Made by a program: the position numbers and the translations under genes. A stretch of DNA of 64,000 nt from Acidovorax sp. A1169 (GTDB lineage: Bacteria; Pseudomonadota; Gammaproteobacteria; Burkholderiales; Burkholderiaceae_C): NCBI RefSeq assembly GCF_030704685.1, contig NZ_JAUZDX010000009.1, positions 124,001 through 188,000 on the forward strand, read 5' to 3'. The notes below the pieces were generated by a model. The model saw only the letters and a program-made list of their open reading frames with translations. It did not search any database and was not told where the DNA came from. Position 1 is the stretch's first letter, and each line of letters starts with the position of its first letter. Below, one piece after another: positions 36,337 to 46,700 of this stretch.

Positions 36337-36726
36337 ATGAAACGTTTCGCCTTTTTCGCCCCCGTTGTCACCGCCGCCCTGCTGGCGGCCTCTGGCGCCG
36401 CTTTGGCCCAGTCGCCTTCCTCGGAGGCCACGGCCCGCTATGAGCAGGATCGCCAGAAGTGCATGACCAACAACACCCAGGACAGCATGGCGACCTGCAT
36501 GCGCGAGGCCACCAACGCGTTGGATGCATCGCGCAAGGGCCAACTGAGCGACCCCGGCCCGATCGCAGCGGCCAACGGCACCGACCGCTGCAGTGCGTTC
36601 CAGAGTGCGCAGGAGCGTTCGGAATGCGTGCGCCGAGTCGAGAGCAGCGCCTTGAGCGGCTCGGTCTCTGGCGGCGGCGTGCTGCGCGAATCGACGACCA
36701 CCACGATCATCGTCCCGGCAAAATAA
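36337..36726 (+). CDS. small exported cysteine-containing protein of unknown function
   Basis: A 129-residue protein with a clear Sec signal (FFAPVVTAALLAASGAALAQ). The mature part has CMTNNTQDSMATCMREA and later RCSAFQSAQERSECVRR, giving four cysteines in two spaced pairs that probably form disulfides in the periplasm, and ends in a Ser/Gly/Thr-rich tail. AAGGAG lies nine bases before the ATG. Similar small proteins are common in Burkholderiales but unnamed. It is convergent with rpe. Confidence 0.78.
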   Translation: MKRFAFFAPVVTAALLAASGAALAQSPSSEATARYEQDRQKCMTNNTQDSMATCMREATNALDASRKGQLSDPGPIAAANGTDRCSAFQSAQERSECVRRVESSALSGSVSGGGVLRESTTTTIIVPAK

Positions 36727-36748
36727 GCGAAAGTCGCCTGCGGCGGGC

Positions 36749-37429
36749 TCAGCCCAGTTGCAGGCGCATTGCGTCGATGACGCCCTTGTAGTCCGGCTTG
36801 CCAAAAATGGCACTGCCGGCTACGAAGGTATCGGCACCCGCATCCGCCACCCGGCGGATGTTGTCCGTCTTGATGCCGCCATCGACTTCGAGGCGGATGT
36901 CCTTGCCCGAAGCATCGATGCGGCGGCGCACGTCCTCGATCTTGCGCAGGGCCGAATCGATGAAGCTCTGGCCGCCGAAACCGGGGTTCACGCTCATGAT
37001 CAGGATGAGGTCGATGTCGTCGATCACCCAGTCCAGCACGTCCAGCGGTTCTGCCGGGTTGAACACCAGGCCGGGCTTGGCGCCCTTGGAGCGGATGGCC
37101 TGGATGCTGCGGTGCACATGGCCCGAGGCATCGGGGTGGAAGCTGATGTAGTCTGCCCCGGCATCGGCAAAGGCGGCCGCCAGGGCGTCCACGGGCTCGA
37201 TCATCAGGTGCACATCCACCGGAATGGCGGCTCCATCGGCCGTCTTGGCATGCGGCTTGAGCGCCTGGCACACCATGGGGCCGAATGTGAGGTTGGGCAC
37301 GTAATGGTTGTCCATCACGTCGAAGTGGATCCAGTCCGCTCCGGCGGCAATGACATTGCGCACTTCTTCGCCCAGGCGGGCAAAATCGGCGGAGAGGATC
37401 GAGGGGGCTATGCGAAAAGGTCGGCTCAT
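36749..37429 (-). CDS. rpe: ribulose-phosphate 3-epimerase
   Basis: A 226-residue TIM-barrel enzyme that interconverts ribulose 5-phosphate and xylulose 5-phosphate in the pentose-phosphate pathway. Motifs: [36 protein letters not shown] (catalytic Asp and metal ligands), [35 protein letters not shown] (second catalytic Asp) and FVAGSAIFG. The ATG at 37429 is preferred to one 12 codons upstream, which would run into the promoter region. It is divergent from apaG with a 29-base gap. Confidence 0.96.
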   Translation of the reverse strand: MSRPFRIAPSILSADFARLGEEVRNVIAAGADWIHFDVMDNHYVPNLTFGPMVCQALKPHAKTADGAAIPVDVHLMIEPVDALAAAFADAGADYISFHPDASGHVHRSIQAIRSKGAKPGLVFNPAEPLDVLDWVIDDIDLILIMSVNPGFGGQSFIDSALRKIEDVRRRIDASGKDIRLEVDGGIKTDNIRRVADAGADTFVAGSAIFGKPDYKGVIDAMRLQLG

Positions 37430-37458
37430 GCCCCAATTGTCGCAGTTACCATTCGCCC

Positions 37459-37866
37459 ATGCCAAAGTACCAGTTTGACGTGCAAGTGCAGCCCGAGTAC
37501 CTGCCGGAGCAGTCTGCCCCGGACACAGGGGTGTTCAGCTTCGCCTATACGATTACCATCACCAATGCCGGGGATGCGCCCGCCCAGTTGATCTCGCGCC
37601 ACTGGATCATCAGCGACTCGCGCGGCCATACCGAAGAGGTCAAGGGCCTGGGCGTGGTGGGTCACCAGCCCCTGCTCAAGCCTGGTGAATCCTTCCAGTA
37701 CACCAGCGGTTGCCGCCTGCGCACGGCCAGCGGCACCATGCACGGCACTTTCCATTGCGTGGGCGAGGAAGGCGAGCCCTTCGATGCCAAGGTCGACCTG
37801 TTCATGCTGGAGGCGATCAACCAGGGTCCCACGGGACAACCCTTGACCGGCCGGGTGCTGCATTGA
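37459..37866 (+). CDS. apaG: ApaG (DUF525) domain protein
   Basis: A 135-residue protein with the fibronectin type III-like ApaG fold: [29 protein letters not shown] (residues split), [22 protein letters not shown], and [20 protein letters not shown] are strongly conserved. In Salmonella the protein (CorD) affects cobalt/magnesium efflux; the biochemical role is not settled. It is adjacent and divergent to rpe, a frequent betaproteobacterial arrangement, and its TGA overlaps the TTG start of the membrane protein that follows. Confidence 0.94.
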   Translation: MPKYQFDVQVQPEYLPEQSAPDTGVFSFAYTITITNAGDAPAQLISRHWIISDSRGHTEEVKGLGVVGHQPLLKPGESFQYTSGCRLRTASGTMHGTFHCVGEEGEPFDAKVDLFMLEAINQGPTGQPLTGRVLH

Positions 37867-39848
37867 GCCGCAGCGTCGATCTGGCCACCATCCTCGCGCG
37901 GCTGGACCCCACCGCCGATCTGGCCCACCGCCACCTGTGGCTGATCGGTCTGCTCGACTGGGTGCGCGGCAAGCGCGACTCGGTGCCCGGCGCCATCGGC
38001 CGCCTGCAGCTGTTCCTGGACGCGGTGGAAGCCCGCCCCGAGGTGCAGACCAAGCTGCAGGCATGGTGGGCGGTGCTGGTGGATACGGTAGACATCACCA
38101 CCCTGCTCGCCGACTTCGGTTTTGCGCCGCGCACTGCGCTGGCCAGCGAGGTGGCCGAGCGCCTGCGCACCAAGCTGCTGCCGGCGAGCCCCGAGACCAT
38201 CGATGCCTCGGAACTGTTCATGCTGGCCCTGCCCGGCGGGTTCGACGCCCAGTGGGTGGCCGCGCTGGAAGAGGCCCAGCTCACGCGCCTGGTGCACCTG
38301 CTGGCACCCACGGACACGGGCGGCGCCTCGCGCTGGCAAAAGGCCCTGCTCGATGCGATCACCTACTGCGCCGGGCAGATCCTCTCGACCGGGTTCGCAC
38401 CCGAGCTGCGCCTGCGCATGAGCGAGACGGCGCGCGAGTCCCAGCCCTTCCACGCCCTGATCCACGACGTGGAAAGCCTGCGCGTGGAGGTGCTGCACGG
38501 CCTGCGCACGCCCGAGCGGCTCGATGCCGCCGTGCAGCGCCTGCGCGAACGGCTGGAGGCCTGCCGCGCCGCGGCTGCCACGGTGTACACGCACTTCGAG
38601 GAAAACGGCATCTCGGTGGGCCTGGTGTTCCGCCTGCGCCAACTGCGCGAGCGCATCCTGCGCGTGCGCCAGTTGCTCGACTGCCTTCTGTCGCCCCAGC
38701 CGGCGCTGACGGCGGCCAAACTCATGGCCAACCTGGTGCTGGTGGGGCAGGAGCGGCGCAGCCTGCGCGCGCTGTTCGCCTCCAACTCCTCGCTGCTGGC
38801 CGCCAAGGTGGCCGAACGCAGCGCCGAGACGGGCGAGCACTACATCACCCGCACGGGCGCCGAGTACCGCTCCATGCTGAAGAAGGCGGCGGGCGGCGGG
38901 GCCCTGATGGCCTTCACCACGCTGGCCAAGTTCGGCCTGTATGCACTGGCGCTGTCGGCCTTCTGGGGCGGTTTCTGGGCAGGCGTGAACTACGCCACCA
39001 CCTTCGTGCTGATCCAGCTGCTGCACCTCACGGTGGCGACCAAGCAGCCGGCCATGACGGCACCGGCCATGGCCGCCAAGCTCAAGGAGCTTGGGGCCAG
39101 CGATGCCATCGAATCCTTCGTCGACGAGATCACCCACCTGGTGCGCTCGCAGGTGGCGGCCGTGCTGGGCAATGTGCTGGTGGTGTTCCCGGCCGTGCTG
39201 GCCCTCGCCTTGCTGATCGCCCAGGCCACCGGCGCGCCGGCCATCACGGAAAAGCAGGCAGAGCATGTGTTCGAGTCGCTGCATCTGCTCGGGCCCTCGC
39301 TGTTCTTCGCGGCCTTCACCGGGGTGCTGCTGTTCCTGTCGAGCATCATCGCGGGCTGGACGGAGAACTGGTTCGTGCTGCACCGGCTGGACTCGGCCAT
39401 GCACTACAACCCGCGCATCACCCGGTTTCTGGGGCAGGCGCGGGCGGCCCGATGGGCGCGTTTCCTGCGCGAGAACCTGTCGGGCTTCGCTGCCAACATC
39501 TCGCTCGGCTTCATGCTGGGCCTGGTGCCGGCCATCGCCGGCTTCTTCGGCCTGGGGCTGGATGTGCGCCACGTGACGCTGTCCACCGGCCAGATCGGCG
39601 CGGCCTGCGCCGCGCTGGGCATGGCCGTGCTGCACATGCAGGCCTTCTGGTGGGCCGTGGCGGCCATTCCGCTGATCGGGGCGCTCAACGTCACGGTGAG
39701 CTTCTACCTGGCCTTCAGCCTGGCGCTGCGCGCGCAGAGCGTGAGCGGCGTGGACCGCTCGCGCATCTACGCAGCCATCCGCAAGCGTCTTCGCTCATCG
39801 CCGCTGAGCTTCTTCATGCCGGGGCGCGGACGCACAGCAACCGCCTGA
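37863..39848 (+). CDS. PF10136-type membrane protein annotated as site-specific recombinase
   Basis: A 661-residue protein of the family called site-specific recombinase after Neisseria gcr. The N-terminal half is soluble and helical (for example HEENGISVGLVFRLRQLRERI region near residue 245, given approximately). The C-terminal half has about six hydrophobic segments (GLYALALSAFWGGFWAGV, VLVVFPAVLALALLIAQA, FFAAFTGVLLFLSSIIAGW and others). No tyrosine- or serine-recombinase catalytic motif can be seen, so the name is doubtful; an inner-membrane function is more likely. The start is a TTG at 37863 overlapping the apaG stop (TTGA); no ATG or GTG gives a better N terminus. Confidence 0.75.
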   Translation: MSRSVDLATILARLDPTADLAHRHLWLIGLLDWVRGKRDSVPGAIGRLQLFLDAVEARPEVQTKLQAWWAVLVDTVDITTLLADFGFAPRTALASEVAERLRTKLLPASPETIDASELFMLALPGGFDAQWVAALEEAQLTRLVHLLAPTDTGGASRWQKALLDAITYCAGQILSTGFAPELRLRMSETARESQPFHALIHDVESLRVEVLHGLRTPERLDAAVQRLRERLEACRAAAATVYTHFEENGISVGLVFRLRQLRERILRVRQLLDCLLSPQPALTAAKLMANLVLVGQERRSLRALFASNSSLLAAKVAERSAETGEHYITRTGAEYRSMLKKAAGGGALMAFTTLAKFGLYALALSAFWGGFWAGVNYATTFVLIQLLHLTVATKQPAMTAPAMAAKLKELGASDAIESFVDEITHLVRSQVAAVLGNVLVVFPAVLALALLIAQATGAPAITEKQAEHVFESLHLLGPSLFFAAFTGVLLFLSSIIAGWTENWFVLHRLDSAMHYNPRITRFLGQARAARWARFLRENLSGFAANISLGFMLGLVPAIAGFFGLGLDVRHVTLSTGQIGAACAALGMAVLHMQAFWWAVAAIPLIGALNVTVSFYLAFSLALRAQSVSGVDRSRIYAAIRKRLRSSPLSFFMPGRGRTATA

Positions 39849-39935
39849 CGCACGCAGCAAGGGTTGCAAACAGCTCCTTACAAAGCTCGAAACTGTCCTA
39901 CAAGAAGCGCAGGCGGCGGCAGTTAAATTAGGCGC

Positions 39936-40112
39936 ACCCTGGAAAGCCTCAGCCCTTCTGAAAAACCGAAGCGATTCCTGAGGTCTCTGCAGGGTACGTT
40001 AAGGTAACGACGCGCCAGCAGCTGTCTGCTGGGGCCACGGCTATGTACAACGCCGTGCCAATCAGATGCGATCTGGCGGGTACCGCACGGCACACGCCAC
40101 CCCACCGGTGGC
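39936..40112 (+). ncRNA. structured 5' leader RNA, candidate riboswitch
   Basis: Six consecutive helices fit in 177 bases ahead of the antiporter gene. H1 is three-tiered: ACCCTG/CAGGGT (39936-39941, 39990-39995) around CCTCAG/CTGAGG (39947-39952, 39978-39983) around CTTC/GAAG (39955-39971). Then CGTTA-AGG-TAACG (39997-40009), CCAGCAG-CTGT-CTGCTGG (40015-40032), CACGGC/GCCGTG (40036-40057), CAGAT-GCG-ATCTG (40063-40075), and GCCACC/GGTGGC (40096-40112). A TTAAAT box at 39923-39928 would place the transcript start just before H1. The first gene starts at 40178. The rest of the 39849-40177 gap holds nothing coding. I compared it by memory with the yybP-ykoY, SAH, guanidine, glycine and fluoride classes and found no match. 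Confidence 0.6.
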
Positions 40113-40177
40113 ACTGCGCCGCCGAAGAATCAACCCGCGGGCGACTCGTGTGCCCGCGCCATGCAGAGGTCACCTAC

Positions 40178-41437
40178 ATGAATGAAATCCTGAGCTTCTG
40201 GGCGCAGTGGCTGCGCCCCTCGGCCGGGCTCCCCACGGTGCAATGGTCCCTGCTGCTGGCCGTGGCCGCCATGGCCGGCTACCTGTGCCAGCGCCACACG
40301 GGCCTGCCCAAGGTGGTGGGCTATTCGCTGGTGGGCACGGCCGCGGGCCTGGCCGGCTTCAGCGGCGCGCTGTGGCCGCTGCAGGGCATCGGCCTGTTCT
40401 TGTTGGAACTGGGTATTGCCCTGGTGCTGTTCGAATGCGGCGGGCGCATCCCGCTGCGCTGGTTTCGCCACAACCCCATGGTGCTGGTGCAGAGCATTGC
40501 CGAATCCACGCTGACCTACTTCGCCGTGTACTGGGTACTGGTCTGGCTCAACCAGCCCACACAGGTGGCAGGGCCCCTGGCCCTGGTGGCGCTGGCCGCC
40601 TCGCCCGCAGTGCTGACGCGTGTGGTGGCCGACACCCGCGCCGCTGGCCCGGTGACCGAACGCGCCATCGTGCTGGCCACCCTGTCCACCTTGTACGCGC
40701 TGACCTTGGGCAGCGCCCGGGCCGAGCAGATCAACCGCCAGAGCCTGACGCTCATCGACACCATGTACCCGGTGATCGTGGTGCTGGGCGTCTCGGTGGT
40801 GGTGGCGGCCGCACTGGCGCTGGTGATGCGCTCGGCGCTGCGCTTCATGAGCCCCACGAGCGAGAACACCTCGATGCTGCTGTTGGCACTGATCGCCGCG
40901 GGCACTGCCGTGGCGGCGCACATGGGCGGCTCGGCCCCGCTGGCTGCGCTGCTGGGCGGCATCTTGCTCAAGCAGCTCAACCCGCGCCCCTGGGCCTGGC
41001 CACGCCAGTTGGGCAATGCGTCATCGCTCTTGACCATGCTGATGTTCGTGCTGGTCTCCACCGTGGCGGCACAGGCCGACTGGAGCGGCCCCGTGGCCGG
41101 CGTGGTGCTGGCCCTGATCGCCGTACGCCTGGTGGCCAAGGTGCTGGGCGTGGCCCTGGGCAATGTGGGCAGCGGCGCCAGCTGGCGCCAGGCCCTGTGG
41201 GTCGGCGGCGCGATGACGCCCATGTCCTCCATCGCGCTGCTGATCGCCTCGCAGTTCGTCGTGGCCTCGCCCTCTACCGGCCACCTGATCGCCCGCGTTG
41301 CACTGCCCGCCATCCTGCTGATGGAGGTGCTGGGCGCGGTGATCGCCACCATCGCCATCTACCGCGCAGGCGAGAGTTCGAAACCCTGGGCGCCGCTGTC
41401 GAACGCCGCCGCCAGCAGCAACGGAGACCACGCGTGA
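40178..41437 (+). CDS. CPA2-type cation:proton antiporter (Kef-like membrane domain)
   Basis: A 419-residue inner-membrane protein with about twelve hydrophobic helices of the Na+/H+ exchanger fold, for example [37 protein letters not shown] and [32 protein letters not shown] corresponds to the conserved acidic-helix region. The C-terminal RCK/TrkA-N domain of KefB/KefC is missing; the protein ends soon after the last helix. The ATG at 40178 (RBS GAGGT) gives a proper first helix. It is coupled by a four-base GTGA overlap to the YbdK-type ligase and preceded by a long structured leader, so ion- or metabolite-responsive expression is plausible. Confidence 0.88.
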   Translation: MNEILSFWAQWLRPSAGLPTVQWSLLLAVAAMAGYLCQRHTGLPKVVGYSLVGTAAGLAGFSGALWPLQGIGLFLLELGIALVLFECGGRIPLRWFRHNPMVLVQSIAESTLTYFAVYWVLVWLNQPTQVAGPLALVALAASPAVLTRVVADTRAAGPVTERAIVLATLSTLYALTLGSARAEQINRQSLTLIDTMYPVIVVLGVSVVVAAALALVMRSALRFMSPTSENTSMLLLALIAAGTAVAAHMGGSAPLAALLGGILLKQLNPRPWAWPRQLGNASSLLTMLMFVLVSTVAAQADWSGPVAGVVLALIAVRLVAKVLGVALGNVGSGASWRQALWVGGAMTPMSSIALLIASQFVVASPSTGHLIARVALPAILLMEVLGAVIATIAIYRAGESSKPWAPLSNAAASSNGDHA

Positions 41438-42558
41438 GCCTTGAAGCCTTCAACCATTCCGAACCGCTGACGCTGGGCGTCGAGCTGGAACTGCAGCTCG
41501 TCAACACCAACGACTACGACCTAGCGCCCTATGCCGAGGACATGCTGCGCCTCATGCACAAGACGCCGCTGCCCGGCAGCGTGGTGCCCGAGATGACGAA
41601 CAGCATGATAGAGATCTCCACCGACATCTGCCACTCGGCCAGCGAGGTGCTGGGCCAGCTCACGCCGATCCGCGATGCGCTGGTCAAGAGCGCCGACAAG
41701 CTCAACATCGCCGTGGTGGGCGGGGGCACGCACCCCTTCCAGCAGTGGCATGAGCGGCGCATCTACGACAAGCCGCGCTTTCGCGAGCTGTCGGAGCTGT
41801 ACGGCTACCTGTCCAAGCAGTTCACCATCTTCGGCCAGCACGTGCACATCGGCTGCCCCGACGCCAATTCTGCGCTGCTGATGCTGCACCGCATGTCGCG
41901 CTACATACCGCACTTCATCGCACTGTCGGCGTCGAGCCCCTACGTGCAGGGCCAGGACACGGCCTTCGATTCGGCGCGGTTGAACTCGGTGTTCGCCTTC
42001 CCTCTGTCGGGCCGCGCACCGTTCGCGCTGACCTGGGAAGACTTCACGGCCTACTTCGACAAGATGACGCGCACCGGCGTGGTCAAGAGCATGAAGGACT
42101 TCTACTGGGACATCCGCCCCAAGCCCGAGTTCGGCACCATCGAGATCCGCGTGTTCGACACGCCGCTGACCATCGAGCGTGCCGCCGCGCTGGCGGGCTA
42201 CGTGCAGTCGCTCGGCGCCTGGTTCCTCGCAGACCAGCCCTTCATGCCAGAGGAAGACGACTACCTGGTCTACACCTACAACCGCTTCCAGGCCTGCCGC
42301 TTCGGCATGGACGCGGTGTACGTGGACCCGGCCACCGGCGACCACATGCCGCTGCGCGAGCACATCATGATGACCATGGACAAGATCGCCAGCCATGCCG
42401 CCATGCAGGGCGCGGCCAACGCCATGCACATGCTGCGCACCGAGACCGAGGCGGGCCAGAACGACGCCCGCTGGCTGCGTGAGCGCCAGCGCGAAGAGCA
42501 ACTGCTGGCCGAGGTCAGCCGGCAGGCGGCGCAGCGCTTTCGCGGCGCACGTCTCTGA
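41434..42558 (+). CDS. YbdK-type carboxylate-amine ligase (glutamate-cysteine ligase 2 family)
   Basis: A 374-residue ATP-dependent ligase of the GCS2 family. The N-terminal [13 protein letters not shown] carries the metal-binding glutamates; further motifs are [48 protein letters not shown] and [13 protein letters not shown]. Escherichia coli YbdK has weak gamma-glutamylcysteine ligase activity; the true substrate is unknown. The GTG start overlaps the antiporter stop (GTGA), so the two are made together. Because glutathione gates Kef-type antiporters in other bacteria, a link between the ligase product and transporter control is an attractive but untested idea. The 3' end overlaps a small gene on the other strand. 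Confidence 0.9.
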   Translation: MSLEAFNHSEPLTLGVELELQLVNTNDYDLAPYAEDMLRLMHKTPLPGSVVPEMTNSMIEISTDICHSASEVLGQLTPIRDALVKSADKLNIAVVGGGTHPFQQWHERRIYDKPRFRELSELYGYLSKQFTIFGQHVHIGCPDANSALLMLHRMSRYIPHFIALSASSPYVQGQDTAFDSARLNSVFAFPLSGRAPFALTWEDFTAYFDKMTRTGVVKSMKDFYWDIRPKPEFGTIEIRVFDTPLTIERAAALAGYVQSLGAWFLADQPFMPEEDDYLVYTYNRFQACRFGMDAVYVDPATGDHMPLREHIMMTMDKIASHAAMQGAANAMHMLRTETEAGQNDARWLRERQREEQLLAEVSRQAAQRFRGARL

Positions 42559-42715
42559 ACAGCGCCGTCAGGCGCCCCAGGGCCTGGGCGGCGATGTGCC
42601 GCAGCCTCCCGGGAGCGCTCCACAGCGCTTCGTTGCGCAGACGGTGGGATTCGCGGATGGGGGCAGCCTTGAGGCGATGCAGGTCGGAGGGGTAGAGTTC
42701 ATCGTGCTGCGACAT
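42515..42715 (-). CDS. small basic protein of unknown function
   Basis: A 66-residue frame starting [16 protein letters not shown] and continuing with amphipathic, arginine-rich helices ([30 protein letters not shown]). AAGGA lies about eight bases before the ATG at 42715. Its last 44 bases overlap the end of the YbdK gene on the opposite strand. It is divergent from a LysR gene 144 bases away. The composition looks like a real small protein rather than a shadow, but no family is recognised. Confidence 0.55.
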   Translation of the reverse strand: MSQHDELYPSDLHRLKAAPIRESHRLRNEALWSAPGRLRHIAAQALGRLTALFRDVRRESAAPPAG

Positions 42716-42859
42716 GGGGCACATCCTTGCGGTTCGAAGCGGGATGTGGCCAATGTAGGCATGGGCATGCGGCGGCGAAACGCCACCCGCTGCAAGGGCG
42801 TTTTGCAGCGTCTGCAAAGGCCTTGCCACCCCGGGCTCGGCGCCCGCTACCATTGACCG

Positions 42860-43771
42860 ATGCGCGATATCCGCTTTGAAGACATGCACCTCTTTGTCCG
42901 CGTGGCGGACCTGGGCTCGCTCTCGGCTGTGGCGCGCGAGCGCGATGTGCCGGTGAGCCAGGTCTCGCGCACCCTGGCGCGCATCGAGAAGGCCTGCAAT
43001 GCGCGGCTGATCCACCGCTCGACGCATGGCCTCACGCCCACGGCCGAGGGGCTGACCTTCCTCGAATACTGCCGACGCCTGACCAGCACCATGGACCAGC
43101 TCGAAGGCGAGTTCGCCAGCCAGAGCGGCCAGGCCAGCGGCTCGGTGCGCGTGGCCGCCAGCTCGGTGGTGGCCGAGCACCTGCTGATCCCCAGCTTCGA
43201 CAGCCTGCAGCAGGCACACCCGCTGCTGCGAGTGGAGCTGGTGGTGGACGACCGCATGGCCGACATGGCGCGCGATGGCATCGACATCGCCATCCGCACC
43301 GGACCGCCCACCAGCGACACCGTGGTGGCGCGCCCGCTGGGCACCCTGGTGCGCCGGCTCTATGCCACGCCGGCCTACCTGCAGGCCCACGGTGCGCCGC
43401 AGCACCCGGATGAGCTGCACCGCCACCGGCTCATCACCAACAGCGCGATGGCCCAGCTCAACCGCTGGCCCTTCGTGGTCGATGGCGAGCCCCACGTGGT
43501 GGTGGCCAACGGGCACTGGCGCTCCGGCAGCACCGGCATCACGGCGCGTCTGGTACTGCAGGGGCTGGGCATTGCCCGGCTGGCCACGCTGGTGGCCGAA
43601 CCCCTGGTGCAGCAGGGCGTGCTGGCACCGGTGCTGCGCGATTGGGTGGACGAGCAGCCCTCGCCCATCCATGCGATCACGCTCACGCGCAGGCACCGCC
43701 TGCCCAAGATCAAGGCCTGCATCGACCACTGGGCGCTGTGGTTCGGCAGCGGCGGCAGCGCCCCGGGCTGA
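42860..43771 (+). CDS. LysR-type transcriptional regulator
   Basis: A 303-residue regulator of the CrgA/DsdC-like subgroup. The helix-turn-helix is in MHLFVRVADLGSLSAVARER and VPVSQVSRTLARIE, followed by STHGLTPTAEGL and an effector domain with VRVAASSVVAEHLLIPSF and DGIDIAIRTGPP. The ATG at 42860 gives the standard distance to the first helix. The divergent neighbour is only the small basic protein; the next gene, the giant nuclease, is convergent, so the target is not obvious and may be distant. Confidence 0.9.
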   Translation: MRDIRFEDMHLFVRVADLGSLSAVARERDVPVSQVSRTLARIEKACNARLIHRSTHGLTPTAEGLTFLEYCRRLTSTMDQLEGEFASQSGQASGSVRVAASSVVAEHLLIPSFDSLQQAHPLLRVELVVDDRMADMARDGIDIAIRTGPPTSDTVVARPLGTLVRRLYATPAYLQAHGAPQHPDELHRHRLITNSAMAQLNRWPFVVDGEPHVVVANGHWRSGSTGITARLVLQGLGIARLATLVAEPLVQQGVLAPVLRDWVDEQPSPIHAITLTRRHRLPKIKACIDHWALWFGSGGSAPG

Positions 43772-43792
43772 AGCGGCCAGGGCGCGCTCTGG

Positions 43793-46700
43793 TCACAGGA
43801 ACACGGCAGCATCCAGGGGCTGGACCACGCCCACCAGCTCGGCCAGGCCTTCGGTGGCGATCGGCAGCTTGGCCACCGCCGCCAGGAAGGCGCCTTGCGT
43901 GGCATAGGCCTTGCCAGGGCCGATCAGCGATGCGAACTCCTGCACCTGCTGGGCCGTGGGGGCCACGCCGGTGACGCTCTGGAACAGGAAGCTCACCAGG
44001 CCATCGTTGCCGATGCCAGGGGCCAGCGCATCGATGAAGGACTGGGCCAGTGCGTCCAGGCCCGTCATGCTGTCGGCCTTGTGCACCCACTGGCTCAGGG
44101 CGGCGGTGTCCGGCTTCTGGCCGAAGATGGTGTAGGCCAGGGCCAGCAACTGGCCGGTCTTGCCGCCCTCGCTGGTCGCAGTGGGCAATGCCACGTCGAA
44201 GGCAAACAGGCTGCCCTGCAGTTCCACGCGTTCCACGCCGCTCAGGGTGACAGGGCCCGTAGGGGTGTTGATCACCACCTTGCCGCTGCTGTCCTGGCTG
44301 ATGCCCAGGCGCAATACATCGGCCAGCGTGGCCGAGACCACGACCGTGTCCACGCCACTGCCACCCGTCACTGTGTCGGCGCCGCCACCCGTGACCACAC
44401 GGGTCAGGGGCAGGTCGGGCACGACGATGGTGTCGTTGCCGCTGGAGCCCTGCAACGTGGCAGGCGCGCCAGGCGCCGTGGGGGGAATGACGGGAATGGT
44501 CGGCGGGGTGGGCGTACCACCACCGCCGCCGGCCGCAGGCGTGCTGCTGAGGTTCAGACCGATCAGGATCGGGTTGTGGTCGCTGGAGCGGTAGGGGTCG
44601 GCATTGAAATAGCTGGCGTCCTGCGCGTCGTTCTTGTTCTCCATGTTGTAGTCGAGCACGGCGGGCTCTTCGGCATTGATGCCCCACTTGTAGGTGCCGC
44701 TCACCTGGCCCGCCAGGCTGCCGCTGGCCAGCGCATGGTCGAGCGAGCCCCACAGGCCGTCGAACGAGTACGAGTTGCCCGTGGACACCTTGCTGTAGCC
44801 GTTGGCGGCCAGCTTGGTGATCGGGTCTTCCTTGCCGTAAGCATTGAAGTCGCCGACCAGCAGCACATCGCTGTCGGTGGTGCCGGTGGGCTTGGTGGCC
44901 AGCCAGGCCGACAGGTCCTCGGCGGCCTTCACGCGTGCCAGGTTGTTGGCGCCCTGGCCATCACCGATGTCCGGGTCGTTCACGCTGCCCTTGGACTTGA
45001 AGTGGTTCACCACCACGGTGAACTCCTCGTTGTCGGCATTCGATTTGAAGGTCTGCGCCACCGGCACGCGGCTGCCGAAGGCCGCCGAGAAGGCGGTGTA
45101 CACCGTCGGATCGGCCACGGCGGCCTGGCCCACGGGGGTGACCTTGGCTGGCTTGTAGAGGATGGCCACCATGATGGCATCGGTGCCTGCGGTCGCAGCA
45201 TCTCCGGCCTTGGCACCATCGTTGTACGGCGCCTTGATGTAGGCATAGGTGCCGGCACCGGCCTTGGCGTTGAGGGCGTCCACCAGCGAGTCGAGGGCAC
45301 TGGTGCCGTCGCCAAAGCCGTTGTTCTGCACTTCCATCAGGCCCAGCACATCGGCGTCCATGCCCACCAGGTTCTCGACCACCTTGGCCTGCTGGCGCGC
45401 GAGCTCTGCGGGGTTGGTGGCGCCACGGCCGGACTGGGTCCCGCCATCGGGCGTGGTGAAGCTGCCGGTGCCCAGCGTGGTGAAGTAGTTGAGCACATTG
45501 GCAGAACCGACCTTGATCTCGGCGTTGCGGATGCTGGCCGGAATGTCGGCCGTGGTGGGGCGTGCATCGCCCGTGAAGTTCACGGCCTGCGTGGGCTGTA
45601 GGCGGTAGCTGGTTTCGTGCGGGGCCGCCGCCGCGTCCACCAGTTGGTCCACGATGCCGGTCACGCTCGCCACACCATCGCCCGCGCGCAGTGTGTTGCT
45701 GGCCGACAGCGGCTGGCCGCCGCGGCCGAGGTGGCTCGTGGGGTTCTGCGTGCTGCTCAGGTCATCCAGGATGATCTGGTCCTTCTTGAGCTCGGCCAGG
45801 TAGTCGGTGTTGCCGCTGATGCTGGGCGCGTTGTGCTCGGTGTACTGCCCCTGGATGGCATCCGAGGTCAGCGTGACCTGGCCGTACTGGCCCAGGTTGT
45901 AGTTGTCGGTGACCACCAGTTGGCCGCCAGCCGTGCCGGACTGCACGGTCACCAGCATGCCTTCATAGGCCTCCCATTGGATGGCGCTGGCCACGGGCAA
46001 GGTCACCACGGTGGCAGCGGGCAGGCCGGCGTTGTCCTGCACCAGCGTGAAGCCCGACAGGCCCGTCAGCTGGGTCTGACCCTTGAAGTCGGCCACCGTG
46101 CCCTTGATGCGGACCTTGTCGCCCACGCTGTTCGCGTCCAGGCCGGCGATGGGCGTGCCGCCGTAGTAGACGAAGATGCCTTCGGAGGTGCTGGCATTGC
46201 CATCCTGGTCGGCCACCTCTTCCTGCACGTAGAAGCCCTGCAGGTTGGGTGCGTAGCCGGTCACGATGCCTTCGATGGTGACGGCGCTGCCCATGAGCAG
46301 CGCGGTGTCGTTGCTGCCCTGGATCTCGTGGATCCTGGTGATCGGCGCTTCGTCGGTGCGAACCAGTCCTTGTGCGGTGCCGCCACCGATGATGGTGGTG
46401 CCGCCGGACGCGCCCGACAGCGTGACGGTGAAAGCCTCGTCCTGCTCCAGCTGGGTATCGCCTTGCACGCCGATGGTGATGGTCTTGCTGGTCTCGCCGG
46501 CCGCAAAGGCCACGGTACCCGAGGGCAGCGCACCGCCCACGAAGTCATCGGCCGCCACGGGCGAGCCGCCCGAGCCCGCCACGGCCCATTGCACCGAGGC
46601 AGCGGCCGAGGCATCGCCCGCACGCGTCACGGTGAAGGTGTACTCGGTCGTGCCGCTGTTGCCTTCGGGCTTGTCGGCGCTGGTGGCGGCGATGGACACC

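Noticed and set aside
37863..39848. Integrase marking a genomic island
   Set aside because: Despite the family name there are no recombinase motifs, no attachment repeats and no phage genes; the neighbours are housekeeping genes.
39936..40112. A tRNA or a known riboswitch class
   Set aside because: No cloverleaf with a TTCGA-type arm could be drawn, and remembered consensus cores of common riboswitches do not match; left as an unidentified structured leader.
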